Shown one piece after another: positions 33,458-41,548 of a stretch of DNA of 64,000 bases. Source of the stretch: Arthrobacter sp. B0490 (lineage in GTDB: Bacteria > Actinomycetota > Actinomycetes > Actinomycetales > Micrococcaceae); the NCBI RefSeq assembly GCF_002929355.1, contig NZ_PJIR01000007.1, forward strand, positions 1-64,000, in the 5' to 3' direction. A program made the translations under genes and the position numbers. Each line of letters starts with the position of its first letter. Position 1 is the first letter of the stretch. The notes under the pieces were generated by a model, which made no database searches, was not told where the DNA came from, and saw nothing but the letters and a program-made list of their open reading frames with translations.

Positions 33458-35568
33458 TGTCCGATCTCATCACTCCGGAGCTTGTGACTCTGGACAAGGA
33501 CCTGGGGACCGAGAGGTCCACGGTGATCCGCTACCTCGCGGAGCAGGTCGCCGCCCAGGGCCGCTCCACGGAGGTCGACGGCCTGTACGCCGACGCCCTC
33601 GCCCGGGAGAACAAGACCTCCACGGGTGTCCCCGGAGGCATCGCCATCCCGCACTGCCGTTCCACGGCGGTCTCCGACGCCACCCTCGTCATGGCCCGGC
33701 TCGCGCCGGCCGTGGACTTCGGCGCGAAGGACGGCCCGGCGGATCTCGTCTTCTTCATCGCGGCACCCGACGGCGCCGACCAGGAGCACCTCAAGCTGCT
33801 CTCCAAGCTCGCGCGGTCGCTCATCAAGAAGGACTTCACCGCTGCGCTCCGTGCCGCACGGACGCCGGACGACGTCGTCGCGCTGGTCAACGGCGCGCTC
33901 GGCCTCGGGGACGCCCCGACGGCCGGCGGCGCGGGAGCGCACACCGCCGGCGCAGCCGGGACCGCCGAAACTGCCGCCGGAGCACGGACGAACGAGGCCG
34001 CGGCGACGCTCGGCACCTCGCCCGGCGGGACCGACACCACGGGGCCCGCCGTCGAGCACGGCCGGTCCACGGAGACCCGGGTGCGCCGCCTCGTCGCCGT
34101 GACGGCCTGCCCCACCGGCATCGCCCACACCTACATGGCGGCCGACTCGCTCGTCGCGGCCGCCAAGGAGCGCGGCATCGACCTGCAGGTCGAGACGCAG
34201 GGCTCCTCCGGCGCCACGCCGCTGGACCCCGCCGTCATCGCGGCCGCCGACGCCGTCATCTTCGCCGTCGACGTGGACGTCCGCGACAAGCAGCGGTTCG
34301 CCGGCCTGCCGGTGATCAGCTCGCCCGTCAAGCGCGGCATCGACGAGCCCGGCGAGATGGTCGAGGAGGCCGTCGCGGCCGCCCAGAACCCCAACGCCCG
34401 CAGGGTCGCCGGCACCGCTGGTGGCGGTGAGCAGACGGACGACGACGGCGGCAGGGACAGCGTCGGCAGCACCCTGAAGCGCGCGCTCCTCACGGGTGTC
34501 AGCTACATGATCCCCTTCGTCGCCGGCGGCGGCCTGCTGATCGCCCTCGGCTTCCTGCTCGGTGGATACCTCATCACCGAGACCGCCGACGCCGTGGTCC
34601 TCGAGAACAGCCTCGGGAACCTGCCGGCAGGAGGGCTGGGCGAATACCTCGGGGCCGTGGCCTTCAAGATCGGCCAGTTGTCGCTCGGGTTCCTGGTCCC
34701 CGCCCTCGCCGGCTACATCGCGTACGCGCTGGCCGACCGGCCCGGCATCGCACCCGGCTTCGTCGCGGGCGCCGTCGCCGGCTTCATGGGTGCAGGCTTC
34801 CTCGGCGGCATCGTCGGCGGCCTGCTCGCAGGGTACGTCGCCATGATGATCGGGCGCCTCTCCGTGCCGCGCTGGCTGCGCAGCCTGATGCCCGTGGTCA
34901 TCATCCCGCTCGTGGCGTCCATCGTGGCGTCCGGCCTGATGTTCCTCGTGCTCGGCGGCCCGATCGCCGCGATCACCGTCGGGCTCAACAACTGGCTGTC
35001 CGGGCTGACCGGCACGGCGGCGGTGGGGCTCGGCGTGATCCTCGGACTCATGATGGCCGTCGACCTCGGCGGCCCGGTCAACAAGGTCGCCTACTCCTTC
35101 GCCGTCGCCGGCCTCGGGGCCGCGACGCTCGACAACCCGGCGCCGCTGCAGATCATGGCGGCCGTGATGGCGGCCGGCATGGTCCCGCCGCTCGCCATGG
35201 CCCTGGCCACCCTGATCGACCGCCGTCGCTTCACGGAACCGGAGCGCGAGAACGGCAAGGCCGCCTGGCTGCTGGGCGCGGCGTTCATCTCCGAGGGCGC
35301 GATCCCCTTCGCAGCGGCGGACCCGCTGCGCGTCATCCCGGCGTCCCTCCTGGGCTCTGCGGTCACCGGCGCGATCGTCATGGGGACCGGCGTCACCTCG
35401 CAGGCCCCGCACGGCGGCCTCTTCGTCTTCTTCGCCATCGGGAACTTCCCGATGTTCCTGGTCGCGATCCTGGTGGGGACGGTCGTCTCGGCCCTGGCCG
35501 TCATCGCCCTGAAGCGGTACGCCACCAGCAAGAAGAACACTCCCGTCGCGGAGCCGGTTGCAGCCTGA
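33457..35568 (+). CDS. fruA: PTS fructose transporter subunit IIABC
   Basis: 703 aa. Domains in order: EIIA (about 1-150) with the phospho-His in GIAIPHCRSTAV; a Gly/Ala/Thr-rich linker; EIIB (about 205-310) with the phospho-Cys in TACPTGIAHTYMAAD; and the membrane EIIC (about 340-690) with GVSYMIPFVAGGGLLIALGF and EGAIPFAAADPLRVIPA. It imports fructose as fructose-1-phosphate, using phosphate from HPr encoded just downstream. GGAGGAAA precedes the ATG. Confidence 0.95.
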   Translation: MSDLITPELVTLDKDLGTERSTVIRYLAEQVAAQGRSTEVDGLYADALARENKTSTGVPGGIAIPHCRSTAVSDATLVMARLAPAVDFGAKDGPADLVFFIAAPDGADQEHLKLLSKLARSLIKKDFTAALRAARTPDDVVALVNGALGLGDAPTAGGAGAHTAGAAGTAETAAGARTNEAAATLGTSPGGTDTTGPAVEHGRSTETRVRRLVAVTACPTGIAHTYMAADSLVAAAKERGIDLQVETQGSSGATPLDPAVIAAADAVIFAVDVDVRDKQRFAGLPVISSPVKRGIDEPGEMVEEAVAAAQNPNARRVAGTAGGGEQTDDDGGRDSVGSTLKRALLTGVSYMIPFVAGGGLLIALGFLLGGYLITETADAVVLENSLGNLPAGGLGEYLGAVAFKIGQLSLGFLVPALAGYIAYALADRPGIAPGFVAGAVAGFMGAGFLGGIVGGLLAGYVAMMIGRLSVPRWLRSLMPVVIIPLVASIVASGLMFLVLGGPIAAITVGLNNWLSGLTGTAAVGLGVILGLMMAVDLGGPVNKVAYSFAVAGLGAATLDNPAPLQIMAAVMAAGMVPPLAMALATLIDRRRFTEPERENGKAAWLLGAAFISEGAIPFAAADPLRVIPASLLGSAVTGAIVMGTGVTSQAPHGGLFVFFAIGNFPMFLVAILVGTVVSALAVIALKRYATSKKNTPVAEPVAA

Positions 35569-35621
35569 CCCCCGGTCCGGTTGGCTGTACCTGAACCCAT
35601 TCACGAAAGAAGGAGCACATC

Positions 35622-35900
35622 ATGGCAGAACGCAAGGCAACCGTGGCGAGTCGCGTGGGACTGCACGCCCGTCCGGCCTCCATCTTCGCGGAGGCCGCCG
35701 GTGAACTCCCCCTCGAGGTCACCATCGCGATGGACGGCGAGCCCGCCGAGGAGGCGATGGACGCCTCGAGCATCCTCTCCCTCATGAGCCTCGGTGCCTC
35801 CCACGGCGACGTCATCGTCCTGCGGGCCGAGGGCGACGGTGCCGAGGACGCACTCGAGGCCCTCGCGCGCATCATCGAGACGGACCACGACGCCGAGTAG
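35622..35900 (+). CDS. ptsH: PTS phosphocarrier protein HPr
   Basis: 92 aa. VGLHARPASIFAEAA contains the phospho-accepting His, and DASSILSLMSLGASHGD contains the Ser at the regulatory (HPr kinase) position. It carries phosphate from Enzyme I to EIIA. Enzyme I is not in the window. AAAGAAGGAG precedes ATG 35622. It is the last gene of the fructose operon and is followed by a very stable hairpin. Confidence 0.95.
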   Translation: MAERKATVASRVGLHARPASIFAEAAGELPLEVTIAMDGEPAEEAMDASSILSLMSLGASHGDVIVLRAEGDGAEDALEALARIIETDHDAE

Positions 35901-35906
35901 CACTCC

Positions 35907-35960
35907 CCACGACGAAGGGCGCCACCCGCTGACTCCAGCGGATGGCGCCCTTCGTCGTGG
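35907..35960 (+). terminator. extended terminator hairpin of fructose operon
   Basis: Perfect 18-bp arms (35907-35924 and 35943-35960, containing GAAGGGCGCC) surround an 18-nt loop that itself pairs CCGCTG/CAGCGG. Confidence 0.85.
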
Positions 35961-35973
35961 AAGTGCTCAAGAA

Positions 35974-36015
35974 CAGATAGGTGGGTCCACCCGTTCTAAT
36001 GGACTCACCTATCTG
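35974..36015. repeat. 16-bp inverted repeat downstream of HTH/membrane operon
   Basis: Arms 35974-35989 and 36000-36015 (CAGATAGGTG... / ...CACCTATCTG) pair throughout with one G-T, around the loop CCCGTTCTAA. There is no T-run. It lies 14 nt past the fructose terminator, in a stretch richer in A/T than the rest of the window. Confidence 0.8.
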
Positions 36016-36168
36016 CCGGGTAACATCCGCTCACCCCCCACGGAAAGCGGCAGTTACATAATCATTATTTTGGCACACGATCATGAAATCGTGAGCACGG
36101 CCAGGACACGATTGTGTCTCGTTCACCGCGCGGGGCGGGCACCTCGGTCCGGGGACGGCCGGGAATGC

Positions 36169-36891
36169 CTAGGCGAGTCTGTTCGCCCTGGTGCTGCGCC
36201 GCCTGCCCAGGGTGTGGCTCAGCCAGATCAGGCACAGCCCCAGAACCGTGAGCAGGATGGCCGAGAACGGGAGGAGGATGTCCCATGCCCCCAGCTGGAG
36301 GGTTGTGAGCCGCAGCAGCACGAACACCACGACCAGCGAGAAGCCGCCGGCCAGCAGGGCACACGCCACACGGTGGATGGTCCGCGCCCCCCGGTCCAGT
36401 GCCGAGGCGACCGCAGGGAGGACCAGACAGGCGGCCACGTACCCGGGATAGAGCCGCCCCACCGCGGCGTACTGCTGCACGGTGTCCTGGTCGTCGAAGG
36501 CACGCAGGGCGGTGGAACTGCCCTGCAGTTCACTCGCCACGAAGAAGTACAGCGTCGCCGCGACCGTCAGCGCGAGGATCGCCACGCCGAACCGGCCCAC
36601 GACGAGGCGGCGGGCCAGGGGCGAATCGAACGCCGCTGCCATCCGGACCCCGATCAGCAGGAACACCGTGTAGAGGGCGAGCCTCAGGAGCAGGTTCGCG
36701 ATGTTCACCGATCCCAGGAGACCGTCGGCGGCCTCGTAGATCGGCGGGATCGACAGGCCGACGGCGACGGTCAGGAGCACGAGGGCCACGAAGACCGTCC
36801 GCCCGTGCCCTTTCCGAGCGCCCGGTATCCGGACCGCGGTTCCCGTTGCACACAGGACGAGCGCGATCCACTGGATGGTCGTCGTGGTCAT
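36169..36891 (-). CDS. polytopic membrane protein of unknown function
   Basis: 240 aa, about seven transmembrane helices, e.g. IQWIALVLCATGTAVRI at the N-terminus, GRTVFVALVLLTVAVGLSIP, and ILLPFSAILLTVLGLCLIWL near the C-terminus, ending in a basic tail (GRRRSTRANRLA). No family recognised. ATG 36891 overlaps the stop of the upstream duplicated-HTH gene (ATGA, 36888-36891), so the two are co-translated. The small size and the fixed partner suggest the DNA-binding protein and the membrane protein act together. Confidence 0.7.
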   Translation of the reverse strand: MTTTTIQWIALVLCATGTAVRIPGARKGHGRTVFVALVLLTVAVGLSIPPIYEAADGLLGSVNIANLLLRLALYTVFLLIGVRMAAAFDSPLARRLVVGRFGVAILALTVAATLYFFVASELQGSSTALRAFDDQDTVQQYAAVGRLYPGYVAACLVLPAVASALDRGARTIHRVACALLAGGFSLVVVFVLLRLTTLQLGAWDILLPFSAILLTVLGLCLIWLSHTLGRRRSTRANRLA

Positions 36892-37622
36892 CCGAGGTTC
36901 TCCCACATGGCGCGGTCCTTGCCGTCGTCGAGCTCGGCCCGCCGGATCTGCTTGCCGAGCACGTCCAGCCGGTCCCGCGCGAGGAACACGAGGTCCAGGT
37001 CGCTCAGGGCGCACAGCGCCCGGGCCCGCCCGTCCTCGGGCCATCCGCCCTCGGCGGGAGTGAGCAGTCCGGTCACCACGAGCCCGCTGGTCAGCGACAC
37101 CCCGGCGATACGTGCGGCCTGCACGGCGATCTCCGGGGCGAGCCGCCCCGCCGTGAGCTGGGCGGAGAGGTTCTGCCGGGCCACACCGGTGCTCGCAGCG
37201 AGCTGCTGGCGCAGGTCACCGGGATCGATCGCCTCGATCCAGGCGCGGACCGAGTTCCGGTGCGGGAACGGCGCGAGATGCATCTGGACGTCCGTGCAGG
37301 AGGACTCCCTGTCCTCGCTGCGCGCCACGAGCAGTCGCAGGATGTCCGTGTGCGAGACCTGGCTGACGAGTTCGGCGTCCGTGGGCGGTGCGATCCGGGC
37401 CGGAAGATCCTCGTAGCCCTCGAAGACGGCGAGCGCGTCGACGGCGGGGAGTCCGTAGCCGCGGGCGACGGCGACGACGGTCGGTACCGACACCTTGCCG
37501 CGCACGAGCTGCTGGGCGAGGGTGGAACGCTTGATGCCGGCGACCCTGCAGAGGTCGGAGACGGTGTCCTGCGGAGCGATTCGGGAACGCCACAGCTGGA
37601 AGGCTTTGGCTGTGACCGCCAT
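36888..37622 (-). CDS. protein with two tandem helix-turn-helix repeats, unknown function
   Basis: 244 aa. Residues 8-70 (FQLWRSRIAPQDTVSDLCRV, AGIKRSTLAQQLVRGKVS) and 125-187 (VRAWIEAIDPGDLRQQLAAS, TGVARQNLSAQLTAGRL) are copies of one HTH-like unit at a constant offset of 117: W11/W128, I15/I132, P17/P134, D19/D136, L24/L141, G29/G146, R32/R149, L35/L152, Q38/Q155, L39/L156, G42/G159. ATG 37622 has GAAAGG at good spacing; upstream in-frame sequence is an inverted repeat, not coding. Predicted DNA-binding regulator of its own operon. Confidence 0.7.
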   Translation of the reverse strand: MAVTAKAFQLWRSRIAPQDTVSDLCRVAGIKRSTLAQQLVRGKVSVPTVVAVARGYGLPAVDALAVFEGYEDLPARIAPPTDAELVSQVSHTDILRLLVARSEDRESSCTDVQMHLAPFPHRNSVRAWIEAIDPGDLRQQLAASTGVARQNLSAQLTAGRLAPEIAVQAARIAGVSLTSGLVVTGLLTPAEGGWPEDGRARALCALSDLDLVFLARDRLDVLGKQIRRAELDDGKDRAMWENLG

Positions 37623-37659
37623 CATCACCTTTCGATTGGACTTTTCGGGCTCGCGTAGA

Positions 37660-37665
37660 AGTATA
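37660..37665 (-). promoter_or_regulatory. -10 element TATACT of HTH/membrane operon
   Basis: TATACT on the minus strand, 38 nt before ATG 37622, near-consensus in a GC-rich setting. The inverted repeat at 37674-37722 covers the -35 position. Confidence 0.6.
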
Positions 37666-37673
37666 CTGAGATT

Positions 37674-37722
37674 GCTGGCTCCGACTTCTGCGATTCCCCC
37701 ATACGCAGAACTCGGAGCCAGC
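37674..37722. repeat. 19-bp inverted repeat at promoter of HTH/membrane operon
   Basis: Arms 37674-37692 and 37704-37722 pair with a single mismatch (GCTGGCTCCGA... / ...TCGGAGCCAGC) around an 11-nt loop ATTCCCCCATA. It spans the -35 region of the duplicated-HTH gene and also lies 53 nt past the stop of the upstream 82-aa gene, so it may be an operator, a terminator or both. Confidence 0.8.
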
Positions 37723-37774
37723 TCCACTTAAGCCCGTTCTCACCGGCCGCCGGGACACCGGCCTCCGGAAGCGC

Positions 37775-38023
37775 CTACCAGCGCACCTTCTTCTCCTTCT
37801 TCCCCTGCTTGCTGCTCTCATGGGCCGCCTTGATATGCGCCGCCCCCGAGGCCGCCGTCGGATTGGCCGCGTGGTTCTTCTTCGCGAGCGCGAGCTGTGC
37901 GCGCGGGTCGTCCTGCACCCTGCGGGCCTGGGACTCCTTCGCCGCCGCATTCTCCTCCGCGGTGGGCTCCTGGGCAGGCTGCGGGGTGGATCGGGACTGC
38001 TTGTTCTGGGGCATGCTGGTCAT
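37775..38023 (-). CDS. small hydrophilic hypothetical protein
   Basis: 82 aa, very polar, rich in Ala, Gln, Lys and Glu, starting MTSMPQNKQSRSTPQPAQEP and ending SKQGKKEKKVRW. No membrane segment or motif; probably disordered. AGAAAGGA precedes ATG 38023, which supports a real gene. I do not recognise a family. Confidence 0.6.
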   Translation of the reverse strand: MTSMPQNKQSRSTPQPAQEPTAEENAAAKESQARRVQDDPRAQLALAKKNHAANPTAASGAAHIKAAHESSKQGKKEKKVRW

Positions 38024-38282
38024 GGTGTTCCTTTCTGGTGGTCGCACCCACGGAACGCGTCAGGCCGGGCAGCACTCCGCGCTGGAAACCATGCGCCGGG
38101 GGTGCCGGGAAGGATCGGACAGATTCAGTGGGCGCACTCGGAGGATGTCATCGACAAGTGGCGCTGAGCACGGCGGGAGCCGGCCCGATTACTGAAAAGG
38201 GATTGTCCTCATGCGTCCGACCGTACACCCGGCACCCGCGGCGCGACAAGGCCCGCGGGGCTGACGGTGCCGTGCCCGGAGG

Positions 38283-39554
38283 TCAGCGCTGCCGGACGCC
38301 GTTCAGGGTGACGTCGACGTGGACGAGCCTGTGGTCGCTCGTGGGGAAGGGGACGATCCCGGTCAGGTCCGACCCGGGCATCCCGGCGCGGGGCCAGAAG
38401 ACGCCCGAGCCTGTCACCCTCAGGCTGCGGGAAGGCAGCACGTAGTCCACGCGGAGGTTCCCTCCCTCCCGGTCCTCGAAGTCGGCGGTGTCCTGGGCGG
38501 GATCGCTCCGGTGATCGGCGTTCGCGCCACCCTGCAGCGCCGAGGCCTCGGTGGCGCCCTCCGACGTCGGCAGGGGGTCCTGGATCAGCCTGTTGCCGAG
38601 CAGCCGGCCGATCGAGTCGGGCAGGGAATCGCCGTCGCGCGGGTCGCTGTTCTGGTCGCCCATCACGACGAACCGCTCGCCGCGCCGGAGGCCGCCCGGC
38701 GCGCCCGCGTCGTCGTAGATGTAGGAGGCGACGTCCCCGCCCGTGACATAGTCCGACCAGAAGCGGATCTCGTCGCTGTTGCGCCGGCCGTTGCGATCCT
38801 CCGGCCCGTCGAAGACGGGAGGGGTCGGATGGCTGGCGAGGACGTGGATCGTCCTGCCCCCGATGCTCACGGGGACGTCCCAGTGCGACTTGCTGGACAG
38901 CGGCAGGACGGCGAGCTCGTCCGTGGAGTACCAGTCGCCCTGCGCATCCGTGGCCGGGTTGTCGGGGAGGAGTGCGCCGGGCATGTCCTTCCACAGGAAG
39001 TTCCGGAAGGTCCGCACCGAGTCCGTCTCGATGGGGTACTTCGAGTAGACGACCATGCCGTACTGGCCCTCGAAGGCGCCGAACCCGAGGGCGTCGTCGG
39101 CCCCGCCCACGCTGCCGTCGTTGTTCAGGTCGAACCCGCTCGGGACGCCCGTGTTGGACGGCGCGGTGTAGACGTACGGGTACTCGAGGGGCGCCTTGCC
39201 GTTCTGGCCGACGCGCAGGTAGTTCTCGTCGAACAGGTCGGCGGCGCGGTTGCCGGGGACGTAGTCGAACTCGTTGAGGAGGACGACGTCGGGACGGTTG
39301 ATCTGGATCACCTCGGCGACGGCGCGCGCCTGCGCGTTTCCCGGCGTGCCGAGATCACGGAGCAGTTCGCCCGGTGCCGACCGGTTGAGGCTTGCGTTGT
39401 AGGTCGCGAAGCGGACTTCCTGCCGGTTCCCGTTCCCGCTGTCGGGAACCACGCTCCGCGAGTGGTCCGAGGGGTTCGCGAAGGCGGCGGGCGAGCCCGC
39501 GACGAGCAGGGAGGCGGCGAGCAGGCCTGCACAGCAGTGCGTCAGGACGCGCAT
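38283..39554 (-). CDS. secreted endonuclease/exonuclease/phosphatase-fold protein
   Basis: 423 aa with a Sec signal peptide (MRVLTHCCAGLLAASLLVAG, cleavage near AFANP). The EEP fold is marked by VRFATYNASLNR, PDVVLLNEFDY (metal-binding Glu), HVLASHPTPP, FVVMGDQNSDPRDGDS (catalytic Asp/Asn) and the terminal SDHRLVHVDV (catalytic His). DLNNDGSVGGADDAL looks like a calcium-binding loop. An extracellular phosphatase, phytase-like enzyme or nuclease; substrate not determinable. Confidence 0.85.
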   Translation of the reverse strand: MRVLTHCCAGLLAASLLVAGSPAAFANPSDHSRSVVPDSGNGNRQEVRFATYNASLNRSAPGELLRDLGTPGNAQARAVAEVIQINRPDVVLLNEFDYVPGNRAADLFDENYLRVGQNGKAPLEYPYVYTAPSNTGVPSGFDLNNDGSVGGADDALGFGAFEGQYGMVVYSKYPIETDSVRTFRNFLWKDMPGALLPDNPATDAQGDWYSTDELAVLPLSSKSHWDVPVSIGGRTIHVLASHPTPPVFDGPEDRNGRRNSDEIRFWSDYVTGGDVASYIYDDAGAPGGLRRGERFVVMGDQNSDPRDGDSLPDSIGRLLGNRLIQDPLPTSEGATEASALQGGANADHRSDPAQDTADFEDREGGNLRVDYVLPSRSLRVTGSGVFWPRAGMPGSDLTGIVPFPTSDHRLVHVDVTLNGVRQR

Positions 39555-39673
39555 TACCCTCCCCTGTCGTTCTGCCGGCTCCCTCGCGGGCGGGCCGGAA
39601 CCCCTAGTGGTTCGCTTCGGTAACTTAACCCTAGCCGCGCGGGGTCCCCCGGAACCGTCTTCGAGGTAACGAT

Positions 39674-40297
39674 TCAGGGTCGAGGGCGGAACGCCCGATG
39701 TCGCGCCGGGCGCCGCTCGTCAGGGGCGGCGAGATCGTGTTCCGCTGTCTCGAACGCCTGCTCCAACCGGCCCACCGCCGCCGCATATCCTGCCGGGTCG
39801 GTGGAGGCATCACCATCGCGTGCGGCGTCGGCTGCGCGCAGGGCGCGGACCACGGGCCATCCCACGGGGTGGCGGGGATCGTGCATGGCCGGGTAGCGGA
39901 TCGCCTTCGCGGGGTCGACGTCGTAGTCCGCCCACCGGCGGACCACCTCGGCGTGGCGCCGTCGCAGGTCCGCCGCGGCCCCCGCCCGTGAGGCCTCCGC
40001 GGCAGCTCGTCCCCGCCGGTCATGGCGCCACCAGGCCCACGTGACCGCCGCGCCCGCGCACACGATCCCGACCACCACGGCCGGCATCGCCCCGGCGCCC
40101 CCGGACGATCCGGCGACGAGCCCCGCACCCGTGATCACGACGAGGCCCCCGAACCCGATCCAGAAGTAGTCGTCGGCTCCCCCGCCGCTGCGCGACACGG
40201 CGTCGAGACGCCAGCCGACCAGGGCCGCGGCCGCGATCATCACGGCGCAGGCGGCCAGGCTTCCGGCGACGCCTCCGGCCAGGGCGACTGCGTCCAT
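39674..40297 (-). CDS. hypothetical membrane protein
   Basis: 207 aa with three N-terminal hydrophobic segments (VAGSLAACAVMIAAAALVGW, FWIGFGGLVVITGAGLVAGS, MPAVVVGIVCAGAAVTWAWW) and a charged cytoplasmic part containing RRRHAEVVRRWADYDVDPAK and YPAMHDPRHPVGWPVVRAL. Proteins with this tail are common hypotheticals in Arthrobacter relatives. GGAGAGG precedes ATG 40297. Confidence 0.75.
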   Translation of the reverse strand: MDAVALAGGVAGSLAACAVMIAAAALVGWRLDAVSRSGGGADDYFWIGFGGLVVITGAGLVAGSSGGAGAMPAVVVGIVCAGAAVTWAWWRHDRRGRAAAEASRAGAAADLRRRHAEVVRRWADYDVDPAKAIRYPAMHDPRHPVGWPVVRALRAADAARDGDASTDPAGYAAAVGRLEQAFETAEHDLAAPDERRPARHRAFRPRP

Positions 40298-40494
40298 GGA
40301 TACCTCTCCGCTCTGCTGCGGTACACCGTCCCGCGCCCGCAGCACCGATTTCCTCCTACCAGTGCAAACGAGCGGGGGCGGCGAGTCAATCCCCGGCGTG
40401 GCCGGGTGTCCCACTTCCCGCCGGGGCACCGTGTGACAGGCTTGGTCAGGTTTTTCGTCGTCGTGCCGTGCGGTACGGGAACTGGAGGCATCAG

Positions 40495-41251
40495 GTGCCA
40501 CTGTGGCTGCAGGCCTTCGCGTGGGGCGCGATCGCGGGGGGTGCACTGCTCATCGGGTCCGCCATCGCCTGGACGTGGACGGTGCCGCCGCGCACCGTGT
40601 CCTTCGTGATGGCGTTCGGGGCCGGGGTGCTCATCTCGGCGCTCGCCTTCGAGCTCGTCGCCGAGGCGCAGGAGAGCGGCGGGCTCGTTCCCACGGCGCT
40701 CGGCTTCCTCGTCGGAGCGGTGACCTACGTGGGCGCCAATGCCGTCCTCGCGCGGAAGGGCGCCCAGCACCGCAAGCGTTCGGGCGGCCAGCAGCCGTCG
40801 GAGTCGGACGCGGCGGGCAGCGGCAACGCGATCGCGCTCGGGGCGCTGCTCGACGGCATCCCGGAATCCGTCGTCCTCGGCCTCGGACTCGTGGCGGGGG
40901 GCGCGGTGAACCCGGCAGTCCTCGTGGCGATCTTCATCTCGAACGTCCCCGAGGGGCTCTCGAGCACCGCGGGGCATGAAGGCCTCGGGGCGCAGTTCCC
41001 GCTACGTGTTCGGCCTCTGGGGCGGGATCGCACTGGTCTCGGGACTGTCCGCACTCGCGGGGTACTCGCTGCTGGCGGGCGCCTCCGGAGTCACCATCGC
41101 GTTCATCACGGCCATCGCTGCCGGCGCCATCCTCGCGATGGTGGCCGACACCATGATTCCCGAGGCCTTCGACAAGCAGCACATGTTCACCGGGCTCATC
41201 GCGGCGCTCGGCTTCCTCACGGCGTTCGTCGTCCATGAGGTGTCGGGGTAG
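40495..41251 (+). pseudogene. ZIP family metal transporter, disrupted by a +1 frameshift
   Basis: Frame 1 from GTG 40495 (GGAGG 7 nt upstream) gives a ZIP N-terminal part with AFGAGVLISALAFELVAEAQ and GALLDGIPESVVLGLGLVAG up to SNVPEGLSSTAG. The rest (KASGRSSRYVFGLWGGIALV ... DTMIPEAFDKQHM ... VVHEVSG) continues in frame 2 to the TAG at 41249-41251. Removing one G from GGGG at 40971-40974 restores one about 252-aa ORF. Either a real frameshift mutation or a homopolymer sequencing error; all motifs on both sides are intact, so decay would be recent. Confidence 0.85.
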
Positions 41252-41258
41252 GCGGGAC

Positions 41259-41294
41259 TACCGGGGTGAGCCGGAGTACCGGGGTGAGCCGGAA
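41259..41294 (+). repeat. 18-bp tandem duplication
   Basis: TACCGGGGTGAGCCGGAG is repeated directly with one difference in the last base, just after the ZIP gene. Confidence 0.85.
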
Positions 41295-41297
41295 GAG

Positions 41298-41326
41298 GGA
41301 GGACCCCGGGAATCCCGGGGTCCTCC
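41298..41326 (-). terminator. terminator next to tRNA-Lys
   Basis: Perfect 13-bp arms (GGAGGACCCCGGG) with loop AAT. It lies 1 nt beyond the tRNA CCA end and can also terminate the ZIP gene from the other side. Confidence 0.8.
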
Positions 41327-41327
41327 A

Positions 41328-41404
41328 TGGTGGGCCCTGTGGGGCTCGAACCCACGACCCACGGATTAAAAGTCCGTTGCTCTAGCCAACTGAGCTAAGG
41401 GCCC
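41328..41404 (-). tRNA. tRNA-Lys (anticodon TTT)
   Basis: A full cloverleaf: acceptor GGGCCCT/AGGGCCC, D arm GCTC/GAGC, anticodon stem ACGGA/TCCGT with loop CTTTTAA, T arm GTGGG/CCCAC with TTCGAGC, discriminator A and an encoded CCA (41328-41330). Confidence 0.97.
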
Positions 41405-41548
41405 GCCACACCGCCACCGCCGCCGCGTCCGATGGATCCGACGACGGGGAGCAATGACCCGCCTACTTTATCGCAATCATCAGCGCTCGGAAGACTGCTC
41501 CCGGACCCGCCCTTCCGGCCCGAATTTCCGCAGGAGTATCCTCGATTC

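Noticed and set aside
36888-37727. Longer version of the duplicated-HTH protein starting at 37727
   Set aside because: The extra 35 residues are encoded by an inverted repeat and the promoter region; ATG 37622 has a good ribosome binding site.
38024-38282. Possible short plus-strand gene in the 38.0-38.3 kb gap
   Set aside because: Open frames there extend antisense into the exported phosphatase-like gene and lack a ribosome binding site.
41259-41294. Tandem 18-mers as the start of a CRISPR array
   Set aside because: Only two units, directly adjacent with no spacers, and no cas genes.
41328-41404. tRNA-Lys as an integration (att) site
   Set aside because: No repeat of the tRNA 3' end and no integrase or phage genes are present in the window.
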